Positions 41,469 through 53,771 of a stretch of DNA of 64,000 nt are shown piece by piece (positions within the stretch are counted from its first letter, which is position 1; the number at the start of each line of letters is the position of its first letter). Under the pieces are notes generated by a model. The model worked only from the letters and a program-made list of their open reading frames with translations, had not been told where the DNA came from and did no database searches. The translations under genes were made by a program, and so were the position numbers. This DNA is from Zoroaster sp. YZ-2022 (Eukaryota; Echinodermata; Asteroidea; Forcipulatida; Zoroasteridae): the NCBI GenBank assembly GCA_029582265.1, contig CM055830.1:33335172-33399171 (forward strand), written 5' to 3'.

Positions 41469-42917
41469 AGACCGGTGCGTAGCCAGAAGTAGGAATATTT
41501 TCGCCTAGAAAATATTTTGATTGAGGTCCTAGAACTCCCCTCTCCTTCTTAAAAACAGTTTCCCATCTACCCCCATGGGGACAGCCAACAGGCCAATGAA
41601 ACTTGTCCACATTTGAAAGGTTGGCCATAATGCCCAGGTTTGCGCACAATTCATTGGCGCCCACACTGAGCTGGTGTCCACTTTGTCTAGGTGGCCACAT
41701 CAGCAAGGTTTACTCTACAGAATTCTATGGCACTGTCTGTGACTGCCCATGTCAAGCAGGTCCAGCCTCAGTAAAAATATATACATATTTAACCTAAATG
41801 ACAGCTATGTTTGTATAATATTCTAAAACATTTTTTTTTCCTTTTCGGTTCAGAAAAAAAGCATTTTGATTAACCATTTCTTCATCTGATTGAATTACGC
41901 TCAGTTAATTTGATGAAATAAACAGAATGTACTCGATTCCGCCTCGGATCCTAAATTAAGTATTCCCTTTCAGCGGGACAAATGCGGCAATGTGATGAAA
42001 TCACACTGGATGCATTGAAATTGTGTTGGACTGCCTAAAGTCATTGTGTATCTCGAAACACCTCAAGAGAATGACGCCACTCGCATTATACACAAACTCA
42101 TCTTGCATACGGTGTAGCAACTTATGCAATTAGGTTAATCAAATCATATATGTAAACACACAGCTAGGCTATCTGTGTTGTTAAGTGTTTTAAAATATCA
42201 GTGCAGATTATCCGTTTTAAAAACATTCCTAAATCCTTAAAGAATAAGGTTTTAATACAACGGAGTAATTTGAAAGCCTCTCTTACTTGAGAATTAATCC
42301 GATGTCAGACGTTCTTGAAAAATGGAGAAACTTGTAGGAAAGGACATCAGAGGGGAGTTTATGAAGTCTAAGAAAGCTTTTTCAGATCATGAAATAAACT
42401 GCATAAATTAATTTGCAGGCATGGAATTTCTTTCCTACAAGGCTTTGCAAGGCCTTTAAGATTCTGCTAAAAATGTAATAGACTCAAATCAAATATTAAG
42501 AAAGTCAACATATGCGGAAGTGATTGCCATGACAACCAAGTCAAATAACACTCAATTACATCCAAACTTGGGACTAGACCCTGTTTTGGAAATGACGAAT
42601 GGAAATAGGTGATGAGGGAAACGCATAAGGCTGCTCCACTTTCTGCGATTTTAATCAAAATATTTCGGCAGGGTCGATTGACTTATCAATTTCACTGTTA
42701 CCGGTGAGGAAGTCACTGTTGATTGGAGAAAATTCAACCGGATAGAAACTCGAGAGGAGTTTTAGATTTGGGAACTTAATGCTTTTTTGCTCCGGTGAAA
42801 TGTCTTATAGAAACACTTGGTTATAAATGTACTCATGGTAAGGGTTGGTTTTTTGCAGGTACACTGTACATGAGGGAAATATATGCATAATAACTGTCAT
42901 GTTTATGTAAGTTACAC
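41469..42917. other. intron, apparently low copy
   Basis: No transposon family of this window recognised. gtgcgtagccagaagtagga near 41475 faintly resembles the end of the hAT-like element at 226. No exon seen. Confidence 0.4.
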
Positions 42918-43298
42918 TATGGCCAAAAGAAAAAGTCTCCCGTTTCTAGTCTCCGCGCACGTCGCCTCAGACCCACGCGTTGGCATTTAAAAAAAAAAAT
43001 TTGTGCTATGAAACGATGTCCAATTGCAGCCAACATTGCTGGATCGATTGGAATTCTGCCGTGCTGTCCTTTAAATGACTTTTTCACATAGGGGTATAAA
43101 CGTTTGCCCGATTTGTGAGGCCTCTCTTAGCCACCGTACTTTGTGTGTGGGAAATTGTTCTGGTTCCAATAACCGCATATTCATGTTAACATGCATCACT
43201 TAAAAAAAAAGATTACAAAAACCAAAAACTAAAAAAGCACCGCATCGATTTTGAAGCCGACCTATGACCAGAAACTGGAGATATTTTTTGGGGGCCCA
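42918..43298 (+). mobile_element. MITE V, full copy
   Basis: tggccaaaagaaaaagtctc, ccgtttctagtctccgcgca to gaccagaaactggagatatt, with the standard core. Confidence 0.83.
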
Positions 43299-43363
43299 AT
43301 TGGAATTTGGTCTTGGGATGACAGAAATTTCATCTATCGATTCTTGCCGGCCTATCTTCATCG

Positions 43364-43505
43364 GGATAGCATGGTGGTCGAGAGGTTAAGCTAGTAGTGG
43401 GTTCGAATCCCGCCTGATTCGCCTGTGGATTTTTTCCACAGACACTCAGAAAGCACCGAGTATGTAGTGCTTCAGAGATACGTCAGTTTAAAGTCATAAA
43501 TCCAA
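43364..43505 (+). repeat. SINE D (second tRNA-like family), partial
   Basis: gcatggtggtcgagaggtta, gggttcgaatcccgcctgat, tttttccacagacactcaga, aagcaccgagtatgtagtgc. The same family occurs at 47343-47698 and 61366-61700. Confidence 0.8.
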
Positions 43506-43521
43506 ATTAATTAATTACTAG

Positions 43522-43884
43522 TGGAGTGTCGTGGCCGAGCGGTCTAGCTTACCGGACTCAAGTTCTGGTGTTAGCAGCAGAATGTGGGTTCGAATCCCGG
43601 CCGTGACACTTGTGTCCTTGAGCAAGACACTTAACCATAATTGCTTCTCTCCACCCAGGGGTTAAATGGGTACCTGTGAGGGCAGAGTTGGTTGATTAGC
43701 CCTATATGCGCTGTAATGGCAGCAATTGAGCTGTATACTCCCCAGGGAGCTGAGATGGTTTCAGGAATGATTTATGAGCCTTATGAGCCTTATGAGCAGG
43801 GGTAATAATATAATGCGCCTTGAGCACCACTCAGTTGGTGGATACGTGCGCTATATAAGTCCACACATTATTATTATTATTAGT
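43522..43884 (+). repeat. tRNA-Leu-derived SINE A, full copy
   Basis: ggagtgtcgtggccgagcgg, gactcaagttctggtgttag, gggttcgaatcccggccgtg, complete body, ataagtccacacattattat tail. It is very close to the copy at 45702. Confidence 0.93.
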
Positions 43885-44876
43885 AATGTACGTGTATAGA
43901 GGCTTTAACAGATCCTATAGTTCCCCCTAGGATTTGGTTTTTCAAATCAACAAATTAAAACAAAAAACATGAATATTCAAATTTACATAACAAAAAAAAA
44001 CATAGAATCCATCAACAGCATATTATGAAATGTAAGCCATAAATGCAGCTGAATTAAAATATTAAAATCTTGATACTACTAAAGTCGTTGAATATAATCA
44101 CATTATTGAAATTGCCGTAATTCTTTCCTCGTTGTGAGTATATAAGATGAGTAAAAATTAAGTTCGCTTGAGATAGAATTCATGCATGCGTGAAGCCAGA
44201 TCTTACCCACGGCCCCAAGGGTGAGAATGATGCAACATTGTAGTTGACGTAGGTCCAATGATGTCTGTTATAGATGGCCCAATTTTTGGTTCTTTTAAAG
44301 CAGTCTCCCCTTGAAATCGTTTAGTGGCAAGTAGCTTTCGAGGTCAAAACCAGTCAACTGCCTGTTTCGACTGTTGACCCAAATGTGCACACAGGGCCAT
44401 TTTTGACTGGTTTTGACTGTCATTTTGACCACCCTGAACAATACAAGACAATGCTTTTACCAGTCAAAAACAGTCGACTCATTTTCACCTGTTAATGTAC
44501 TTAATACACGTAAGGTGTGACAGTGTTTGACTTTAAAGTGCACTAGATATACCGTTGCAAGTATATTAATATTTTGACTGATTTTGACCCTTGTAGTCAT
44601 AGGAGGGTTAAGAAAGTTAATTTATTACAAGTGCAATGTTTTAATAAACCAGAAATAATAATAATAATAATAAATTATTAGTATGAGTGCTAGTACAGAA
44701 GTACTTCAACTCTATAGTGTTAGCCGAGTACTTTTTCATGAGTATGAGTACAAGTACAGAAAAATGTACTCGATTATTGAGTACGAGTACTCTAACTCTA
44801 CAAGTACGAGTACAAAAAAATTGTAACTGGAAGTTACTGGCAGAGTTTTAATTTGAGTACTTCCAGTTTGACTTGA
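43885..44876. other. intron; possible P3-like end and GTAC-rich patch
   Basis: At 44593-44607 tcataggaggg is followed by TTAA, the terminus of P3-type elements, but I could not find the matching left end (the interior is rich in gactgttttgactg). At 44690-44815 the words gagtac/gtactc recur (gattattgagtacgagtact). Confidence 0.45.
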
Positions 44877-45137
44877 CCCTAACCCCCTAGGTATTCTGGC
44901 TGGGAACCTTCCTGAATCCTCCAAAATCCATCAGTGCACTTTTGGAAACATGCCCTTATCTTCAAAATGCACCATGCATTTTCGTTGATCTTTCATATTC
45001 AGCACTTATGACCTATACTCCTTGCCAGGTAGTAATTTTGCCCCATTTGATGAGGTGAAAGTACCAGTTTCCAACTGCAGTTTTTCCCCCAAAACAGTGC
45101 CCCTTGGATGATTTTGCAGGATTTGGGGTGGTTAGGG
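44877..45137 (+). mobile_element. MITE P4, full copy
   Basis: CCCTAACCCCCTAGGTATTC to ggggtggttaggg; TTGA on the left (mutated) and TTAA on the right. Confidence 0.87.
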
Positions 45138-45700
45138 TTAATTAAGGTAAGAGGACCAGTCTATCAATCTACCTCAAGAATATTTCTTTTTCAGCAAACC
45201 TTTAACAAGTAATTTAGTGAACAAAATGGATTTTTGAAGCAGAGCGATAGATTAAATGCCGGTCAATTAATGTCACGTATGGACTATGGACTAACAATGC
45301 TTTGGTCAATTATTATGCAAAATATCTCAGTTGAATTTTTGTCCCCCTTTCTACAAGGAAAATAGAAAAAGTACAGTTTTAAAGATGTATGGCATGTTTT
45401 CTATTCATTATTTGAATGGCAACTTGAAAAGGAAAGCGAATACTTGAAATCATGTTTTTCACAAAATAATTGTGAGAAGTGCCCATGTTCAACAATTGTT
45501 GGAGTTCTTCTTTAAGGACATGCATAGAAACGTGCATCTTATAATCATTTATCATATACATGTAGGTCAGCCTGCAAAAGTTTGTTGGGATTTTTCCAGT
45601 GATTCCATTCATTAACTGTCTGTAAATGTTACTTGACTTGGATACTGTTTCTCCCCCGTCCCTCAACCGTCAAGGCTACATTGGAGTGTCAAGGCTACAT
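45138..45700. other. intron without recognised feature
   Basis: AT-rich; the 95-codon minus frame (45379-45666) has no domain I recognise. A doubled ggagtgtcaaggctacat lies at 45683-45710 just before the SINE. Confidence 0.4.
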
Positions 45701-45701
45701 A

Positions 45702-46060
45702 TGGAGTGTCGTGGCCGAGCGGTCTAGCTTACCGGACTCAAGTTCTGGTGTTAGCAGCAGGATGTGGGTTCGAATCCCGGCCGTGACACTTGTGTCCTTG
45801 AGCAAGACACTTAACCATAATTGCTTCTCTCCACCCAGGGGTTAAATGGGTACCTGTGAGGGCAGAGTTGGTTGATTAGCCCTATATGCGCTGTAATGGC
45901 AGCAATTGAGCTGTATACTCCCCAGGGAGCTGAGATGGTTTCAGGAATGATTTATGAGCCTTATGAGCCTTATGAGCAGGGGTAATAATATAATGCGCCT
46001 TGAGCACCACTCAGTTGGTGGATACGTGCGCTATATAAGTCCATACATTATTATTAAAAA
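45702..46060 (+). repeat. tRNA-Leu-derived SINE A, full copy
   Basis: Almost identical to 43522-43884, with intact box A-like and box B sequences and an attattatt tail. Confidence 0.93.
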
Positions 46061-46330
46061 ATATTATTATTGTGTAACAAGCCATCTTCATCATAATAAA
46101 TAGCTTTGCCAAGATCTTAATGAAATCGCTAACAACTGGGTCGACTTTTAAATGTAGGTTGTGGAAGCATTTAGTACTGTTTTTGTGCTTCACTCCCACA
46201 GAATTAAAATGTCAAGGATTGTATGGTGCTGCCGCGGGTGTGGATGGGTACAGGAATGGGAAATCTTGGGTCTCCGACTTCTGTAAAAGAATAACAAACA
46301 TCTTGTAAATGTGGCTACAGACAAGATTAA

Positions 46331-46703
46331 CCTTCCCAAATCCTCCAAAATCCTCCAAAATCCTCCAAAATCCTCTTTGCTACAGTGAAGGATTTTGAAG
46401 GATTGAGGTTACATGCTACATGCTCTTTGCTAAATTTAAGGATTTTTGAGGATTGAGGTTATTAGGTATACTTACCTTTCCATGGTACATGTACATCCAT
46501 GTTTGTTGTAGTGATTGCAAGGTCAGTGCTTGGGTCAGTGGACACTGTTTATTGATCCATGCATACAGGGAGGGTCCCTGGCCATGTACATGTATCACAG
46601 ATGAGAAACACATGTGTGCATACATGTCATGTGCTTGCTTTACTACTGAAGGATTTTGGAAGAATCGGGTTATGTGTAAGCAAATGGGCCTAGGGAGTTA
46701 GGG
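46331..46703 (-). mobile_element. TTAA-flanked MITE P5, full copy
   Basis: TTAA (46327-46330), ccttcccaaatcctccaaaa ... gcctagggagttaggg, TTAA (46704-46707). The interior has gcttgggtcagtggacactg and ggccatgtacatgtatcaca. The phrase aatcctccaa is repeated near the left end. Confidence 0.87.
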
Positions 46704-46899
46704 TTAACTCACAGCATGGCACGCACTGCATCTACCAGATGGGTACATGAGATGGCATTTTAACAATGGCTTAGGATTTACATTGTTGTATTTGCTGGGA
46801 ATTTTACTGTTTTTTATTGTATTCCAGCAAACTTAAAGGGAAGACACAACACTGGTGATTTCCAGATATCAAATTAACCATTATTATATAAAATATTAA

Positions 46900-47103
46900 A
46901 GGGGCAGTATCGTCACGATCAGAGTAGACTTTCAACAGGGCATGGAATCGGTGTCCTTGTTTAAGATAAACACAGTAACTGAAAATTACTGGCTCATTTA
47001 TGGTACCATGACCTCATCATGTGATGTATTTTTTTAGTCACTGAATTAATCTAACACTAGCACTCTGATTCCATGCCCTGCTGATCATGCCGGTATTGTC
47101 CCT
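46900..47103 (-). mobile_element. MITE P7, full copy
   Basis: AGGGGCAGTATCGTCACGAT to catgccggtattgtccct, flanked by TTAA (46896-46899 and 47104-47107). Confidence 0.88.
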
Positions 47104-47342
47104 TTAAGTTGGTACATACATGTATATCAATCATCCTGCAAAGTTAATCTGTCTCAGTAGAGAAAAAAAACAATAAAATGTCAAATCTTTTGTAAAACAT
47201 AAAAACAAGAACATGTTTTTCATTATTTTCTCAAAAATATGAGCATCTAAAATTTCACAAGTTAGTTTTATGACATATGATTTCTTGAAAAGTAGAAAGT
47301 TGATAAGAATTTTCATTATCAAATACTAATAGTATGAAATTG

Positions 47343-47698
47343 ATGTATGTATAGCACTGTATATTCAGTGCTATCCGAGTGTCTGTGCATAAACTTCACA
47401 GGCGACTCGGGTGGGATTCGAACCCATGACCTCCTGTTTACTAGTGCAGACGTCTTAACCTCTCGACCACCGAGCTTGCCCAATGATGATTGGCCGGCTA
47501 GAATCCTATATAGCAGCGGGTTCCGCAATAGATATAGGTTGGTGAAATTCTTGCGTCGGGTGATAAACAATTGATTTAATTTGCCCTACACTGACGTGTG
47601 TGTAGCACTGAATATTCGGTGCTTTTCCAAGTGTTTGTGAATAAACTTCACAGGCGACTCGGACGGGATTGGAACCCACGACCTCCTGAAATTGTTTA
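47343..47698 (-). repeat. SINE D, minus strand
   Basis: The head is gggattcgaacccatgacct, cagacgtcttaacctctcga (minus strand: tcgagaggttaagacgtctg). The phrases aaacttcacaggcgactcgg and tcagtgct/tcggtgct appear twice, showing a head-to-tail dimer-like structure. It lies about 220 bp before the exon acceptor. Confidence 0.82.
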
Positions 47699-47921
47699 AG
47701 TTGTTATTTTTGTATAGCTAGCTACAGATTAAGATCGTGTAACGTCATTTTCACAAAATTGTATCAAGGTTTGATTCTGTAATAGTATGTATGCTAATTA
47801 TCATGTGTGTCATTTTTGTTGTCTTAGTGAAATAGAGAAAAAACTATGAAAAAAAGAAAGAAAAAAGGACAACCTCTAATTTGTTTTTATCATGTTTGTT
47901 TTTTTATATTTTTTTTTATAG

Positions 47922-48415
<494 letters not shown>

Positions 48416-48419
48416 TTAA

Positions 48420-48632
48420 CCCTAACTCCCTACGCCCATTAGCTTACACATAACCTGAATCCTCCAACATCCTTCAGTAGTAAAGCAAGCACATGACATG
48501 TATGCACACGTGTGTTTCTAATCTGTGATACATGTACATGTACATGGCCAGGGGCCCTCCCTGCATGCATGGAGCATTAAACAGTGTCCACTGACCCAAG
48601 CACTGACCTTGCAATCACTACAACAAACTTAA
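48420..48632 (+). mobile_element. MITE P5, left part
   Basis: TTAA (48416-48419), CCCTAACTCCCTACGCCCAT ... gacccaagcactgaccttgc. It stops near caacaaac. Confidence 0.82.
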
Positions 48633-48949
48633 CCATAAGTGTATTTCACAGGTTAACAAGAAAACTGAGAGCGGTGTGTGCATTTTCACCATGGATTTGT
48701 TTTGTTGCGTGACTCATTTGCTAGCAATAACGGCTGGCAAGTTAGTAAAAAATTGGCTGCTCCATGAAACTGGGCCCTGCAATTTAGGAAAAACATCTTT
48801 CCTAAATTTGAACAGAATATTATTTAACTTTTCTTAAAAGTGACAGCACCTCAGAAAAAAAAAAATTCTAGAGAAGATTCGATATCATCATCAGCCTTCA
48901 CACTTTACCCTAAAAGTTACAATTTGGTAACTTTTAAATTATCAATCCT

Positions 48950-49065
48950 ATACCTTAGGGAGGAGGGCCAAAGTCGTGGTACAGCCAAGCCTTTGAGAAG
49001 CCCAGCCAGGCCCAGGCTTTGCCTAGGCCTACTGGTCTATATAATGCCCTAGCTGAGCACAAAAG
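48950..49065 (-). repeat. dispersed repeat AA, partial inverted copy
   Basis: ccaaagtcgtggtacagcca, agcctttgagaagcccagcc is the inverse of the end of the repeat at 19880-20115. Confidence 0.75.
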
Positions 49066-49077
49066 ACCCTTTACTAA

Positions 49078-49420
49078 TCCTAACTCCCTAGACAACAAAG
49101 CCAGTTGGAGGATTTTGAAGGATTTTTATTGTTATAGTACAATGGAGTGTCGTGGCCGAGCGGTCTAGCACACCGAACTCAAGTTCTGGTGTTGCCATCA
49201 GCAGGGTGTGGGTTCGAGCCCCGGTCATGACACTTGTGTCCTTGAGCAAGGTACTTGACCATAATTGCTTCGTCCTTCGGATGGGACGTAAAGCCGTAGG
49301 TCCCGTGTGTTGTGTAATGCACGTAAAAAAGAATGCGCCTTGAGCACCACTTAGTTGGTGGATACGTGCGCTATATAAGTCCACATATTATTATTATTAT
49401 TAATGCCTAGGGAGTTAGGG
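49078..49420 (-). mobile_element. mini-MITE P6, split by a SINE
   Basis: tcctaactccctagacaaca ... gttatagtacaatg, then after the SINE gcctagggagttaggg. This is the inverse of 34521-34603. Confidence 0.83.
49145..49401 (+). repeat. SINE C/A hybrid inserted in P6
   Basis: ggagtgtcgtggccgagcgg-type head, then the SINE C middle (cttcgtccttcggatgggac, gtgtaatgcacgtaaaa), then the SINE A end (cgccttgagcaccacttagt, ataagtccacatattattat). AATG flanks it. The P6 copy at 34521 shows the empty target. Confidence 0.88.
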
Positions 49421-49423
49421 CTA

Positions 49424-49685
49424 ATGAATAGATCTCAAATAGCTCTTATTGTTAACACAGACTTGACTGACACCTCAGCTGTCTTTTGTTCACAACAGCA
49501 GCCATTATAATGAGCTCTACTTGGCTGGGCTAGGCCCTCCAGAAGCCCAGGTTATGTTGATTGTCAGGTACTGCATTAGGACTCACAAAAGACAGATTAG
49601 GAGGCCAGGTAGCCTGGGCCTGGCCAGGCTTCTCAAAGGCTTGGCTGTACCAAGACTTTGGCTCTCCTCCTTTGCCTTTTTAAAG
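49424..49685 (+). repeat. dispersed repeat AA, copy 2
   Basis: gaatagatctcaaatagctc, ttgactgacacctcagctgt, aggccaggtagcctgggcct match 19867-20115. Confidence 0.82.
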
Positions 49686-50005
49686 AAAACAAAAATAATT
49701 TCCAAGATTGTTTGATTAAAACAAACCAGGATGAATGAACTGTGTAGTCAGTTACCATGGGAACAAGGTTGACTCACAGGTTATCGAACTCTGCAGGATT
49801 CCTTTCTACTGATTACCAGTTAATTCTCCTAGGACCCGCTCTATTCACATCATCTACCGAGTACCGACAAAACAAATAATCACAAAACCACAGGTAGACA
49901 AAGTAAATGAACAAAAGTGCATTTCGCTTGACGTTTCGTCGTCGAGTTATCTCCCTACACTATTATTGAAGGCTTTTGCTTACTGATCCCCCACCCAGTT
50001 TATTG

Positions 50006-50708
50006 CACTGGTCAACAATTTTTTTAAAGTTGTCTGCTTCGGAGATAAAATGTGCTATTTGTTATGGATTTTGATGTGCTGAATTCAAATATGACAATTA
50101 AAATTGCTTATTGGCTACTGTTTCCAAGATATTTAAGTTTTTACATTTTACGTACTATGTACATGTAGGTGGTGTACATAGCAGATTTTTAATCATGAAT
50201 TATCATATGCTATTCCCATACGTGTACACATGTACATGTAGATCTTGAAAACTAGAGCCAATCAACAATTTTAAGCATCATTTCCATTCTCAGTGACCCA
50301 TAACACTGGTCTACAGCCAAAATGCTTCCAAAACAAATGAAGTCAAACTTGACTAATTATGGGTCACTGAGAATGGAAATGATGCTTAAAATTGTTGATT
50401 GGCTCTAGTTTTCAAGATCTACATGTACATGTGTACACGTATGGGAATAGCGTATGACAATTCATGATTAAAAATCTGCTATGTACACCATATACATAGT
50501 ACGTAAAATGTAAAAACTTAAATATCTTGGAAACAGTAGCCAATCAGCAATTTTAATTGTTATATTTGAATTCAGCACATCAAAATCCATAATAAATAGC
50601 ACATTTTATCTCCGAAGCAGACAACTTAAAAAAAATTGTTGACCAGTGTAATTAGTCAAGTTTGACTTCATTTGTTTCGGAAGCATTTTGGCTGTAGACC
50701 AGTGTTAT
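50006..50708. repeat. ~700-bp compound palindrome (A-B-A'-B')
   Basis: Arm A (about 50006-50302) is matched inversely by A' (about 50359-50648) with few differences. The spacer B (about 50303-50356, aacactggtctacagccaaa) is matched inversely by B' (about 50649-50708, ggctgtagaccagtgttat). All four segments begin or end at the word CACTGGTC. No coding capacity. It is probably a foldback transposon or a rearranged pair of elements. Confidence 0.85.
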
Positions 50709-50888
50709 CTATCGATTGAGAGAGAGAGAGAGAGTAAATGTACAATTTTATGTTGGCAAGTGAATGTTTTTGAGAAGGATTTAATTTTAGTAGTTAAAGG
50801 TGCAATATTGGTTATGTTGGCAAAACTGCTTCTTTAATGGGCAATAAAAAATCAACGTAAGAATGAATGTAAAAATTGGGAATGCATG

Positions 50889-51640
50889 TGGGTAATTCCA
50901 TGGTTACTCACGTTACACTTTTGAGCCCACTCTTTATGTCATAATATATTTCACTCATAAGTTTTTTTTCACAGTAGTTGCATTATACCCTGACCTTACT
51001 CAGCACAAAATAATTATTTCAGAAATGTAACATCACCTCTATTCAAATAATATCACGTTATTTTTTGACATGCATAAAATGTCGCTTTTTGTCTTTAGGC
51101 CCCTCAAAAAAGTCTCCGGTTTCTGGTCATCGGTCGGCTTTAAAATCGGTGCGGTCACGCGCTTTTTTTTGTCAGCTATCTTTTTTTTTCCAACAGGGAA
51201 ATACATGATACATTGTATACGCGGGGACCAAATTTCCCATATACAAAGTATGGTGGCTAAGAGAGGCCTCACAAATCGGACAAACTTTCATACCCCGATG
51301 TGAAAAAGTTGTTTAAAGCACAGCAAGGCAGAATTCCAATCGATCAAGCAATTTTGGCTGCTATGTTTCACAGTAAAAAAAAGAAAATTAAAAATGCAGA
51401 CGCGCAGTTCTGAGGTGACGCACGCGCAGACCAAAAACCGGAGACTTTTGTTTTTTTGGCCTTAGCATACAAACAACACATTTCTGAAACCAGCATTGTT
51501 CTTCATACAGCGTATGTACATTGTATGACAAATTATGTTTTGTGCTGAGTAAGGTCTTAGTATACTGCAACTACTGTGAAAAAACTGATTACTGAAATAT
51601 ATGTATAAGTTTATAACTATAAGGAAATTATGGCATTCTC
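50889..51640 (+). mobile_element. MITE T, copy split by V
   Basis: aattccatggttactcacgt, cattataccctgaccttact, gacatgcataaaatgtcgct on the left and acacatttctgaaaccagca, gttttgtgctgagtaaggtc, gcaactactgtgaaaaaact on the right. The interruption is the V element at 51097-51464. Confidence 0.83.
51097..51464 (-). mobile_element. MITE V, nested in T
   Basis: aggcccctcaaaaaagtctc, cggtttctggtcatcggtcg to aaaaccggagacttttgttt and ttggcctta. Core words as in the other V copies, in inverse order. Confidence 0.85.
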
Positions 51641-52123
51641 CCTAGGCCCATTTGCTTACACGTAACCTGAATCCTTCCTAACTCCCTAGGCCCATTTGCT
51701 TACACATAACCTGAATCCTTCCTAACTCCCTAGGCCCATTTGCTTACACATAACCTGAAACCTTCCTGAACTCCCTAGGTCCATTTGCTTACACATAACC
51801 TGAATCCTCCAAAATCCTTCAGTAGTAAAGCAAGCACATGACATGTATGCACACATGTGTTTCTAATCTGTGATACATGTACATGGCCAGGGGCCCTCCC
51901 TGCATGCATGGAGCAATAAACAGTGTCCACTGACCCAAGCACTGACTTTGCAATCACTACAACAAACATGGATGTACATGTACCATGGAAAGGCAAGTAT
52001 GCCTAATAACATCAATCCTCCAGAATCCTTCATTTTAGCAAAGAGCATGTAGCATGTAACCTCAATCCTTCAAAATCCTTCACTTTAGCAAAGAGGATTT
52101 TGGAGGATTTGGGAAGGTTAGGG
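51636..52123 (+). mobile_element. MITE P5, full copy with quadruplicated end
   Basis: The left terminus (ctccctaggcccatttgctt acacataacctgaatccttc, unit about 44 bp) is repeated four times at 51636-51815. The element then runs through gacccaagcactgactttgc to ttgggaaggttaggg before TTAA (52124-52127). Confidence 0.87.
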
Positions 52124-52127
52124 TTAA

Positions 52128-52963
52128 TAGTGGGCCAAATACCTCGAAAATTTTTCCATTTTCATTACTTTTGGTTGGTATCAATACTCATCATTTACTT
52201 GATTCATTAAAAAAAAATACATGAAAGATCTGTTACCGAATGGAAAAAACTTACAAGGACCCTTGCGGCGACTGGGCAAACTTCAAACCTCTCTCTAACT
52301 CCCTCGTAGATTCTCTCTCTCGCATGCGAAGATTGGGTAATTAAACCCGTCCGTTAAGTAGACACCAAGGAGAAGTGATAGATGGGATGGCACGTCAGAG
52401 CGCCATATCAGGTGTCCATTAATTTCATCATTTTCCTGTTGAGAGTTTGTACTTGGACATGGATGCCGGGGAGAAAACCGGTAACCGGACACCTGTGGGC
52501 TTGTTGAAAATGATGTCACACATCTTGTTTTGATGGACTGGAAGAAATGGGGATGACTTGTCAGTTGATTTGACAGATCAGAAAGGCCAAACTTGGGATT
52601 ATTTGAATACAGGCGATGGATATGCGATTGGCCCATTGACACCACACAGCCAGGAAAAAAAACCCAACAAATCCAGTGTGCGTATAAAAAGATTATCTTC
52701 TTTGTATAAAGTAATTCGCCACACGCGTGAATAGACGCACTAACCTTTTCCTTAGCATTTCTCAGAAAACTTATAAAATGATGGCGAATAACTAGTCATA
52801 TCAACTTGTCTAGGTCATGCTCGTTACAAAAAATAAATTTTTCAGGAAACTGTATGACTTACTTGAAATTTAGTGCTTGCTATAGTGGGTCCAGTTTTTT
52901 AACCACTGATTTTACTAGATACAAATATTCAGGGATGAACATGACTTAATTTAGTTTGGGGCA
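52128..52963. other. intron, low copy
   Basis: No element of this window recognised. The 116-codon minus frame at 52295-52645 has no domain I can name, but the block is less AT-rich than its surroundings and would be worth a conservation check. Confidence 0.4.
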
Positions 52964-53355
52964 ATTCCATGGTCACATTACATTTTTGAGGTACTGGGCC
53001 CACTCTTAATGCCTTAATTTCCTTACTTTAATATTTCATTCATCAGTTTGTTCACAGAAGTTACATTATACCCAGACCTTACTCAGCACACATAAATAAT
53101 TTCAGATATTTGTTATATGTACGCTATATAAGAGGTTACTCACGTTACATTTTTCAGACATGCATAAAATGTCACTTTTCCTCTTATATAGCGTGAATAT
53201 AACAAATTTCTGAAATTATTATTTTGTGCTGAGTAAGGTCAGGGTATAATGCAACTACTGTGAAAAAAAACCGATGAGTGAAATATATATTATGGCATTA
53301 AGAGTAGCCACAAAACCTCAAAAATGTAACATGAGTGACCATGGAAATTGCCCTT
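52964..53355 (+). mobile_element. MITE T, uninterrupted copy
   Basis: A ~390 bp imperfect palindrome: gcaattccatggtcacatta, cccagaccttactcagcaca, gttatatgtacgctatataa, centre ggttactcacgttacat, inverse gtgctgagtaaggtcagggt, atgagtgaccatggaaattgc. It serves as the reference for the two interrupted copies. Confidence 0.85.
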
Positions 53356-53524
53356 TGTCGTGAATGTCTGTGATTTTATTTTTCTATACAGTCTGCTAGC
53401 TATTGTTGTATAGGAGTGCTACAAAAGGACATTGTTCAACAATAAATAACAAAGGGTCCTTTCTTTCCTTTTGTTATCCAGTCCTATGTAGGAACATTGA
53501 CAAACCTACTCACGTACATACCTG

Positions 53525-53771
53525 CATTGGCGGATCCAGGGGGGGGGGGTAAGGGGGCTCTAGCCCCCTGCTAAAATTGTTTTTTAAAAAAATTTAAAAA
53601 AGAGAAAAAGAGAGAGAGAGAGAGGGGGAGGGGAGAACGCACTCCCATTCCCTCACTGTGCTTTGTTTTTCTCTCCCTTTGATTATTTCATTGTAATTTT
53701 TGTAGTACTGAAAAAAAAAATTGTTTTTGATATTCAGCCCCCCCCCTAAAAATGTTCTGGATCCGCCCATG
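53525..53771. mobile_element. MITE Q (cattggcggatccag ends), copy 1
   Basis: Termini CATTGGCGGATCCAG and CTGGATCCGCCCATG; ACCTG on both sides. It contains G and C runs and a gagagagag stretch. The 3' half (gtgctttgtttttctctccc) is shared with the copies at 54175 and 56962. Confidence 0.83.

Noticed and set aside
43522..43610. A tRNA-Leu gene (box A, CAA anticodon arm, box B)
   Set aside because: The tRNA-like part is always followed by the same SINE body and ATT tail, and its acceptor stem is not intact. About a dozen such heads in the window are SINE promoters, not tRNA genes.
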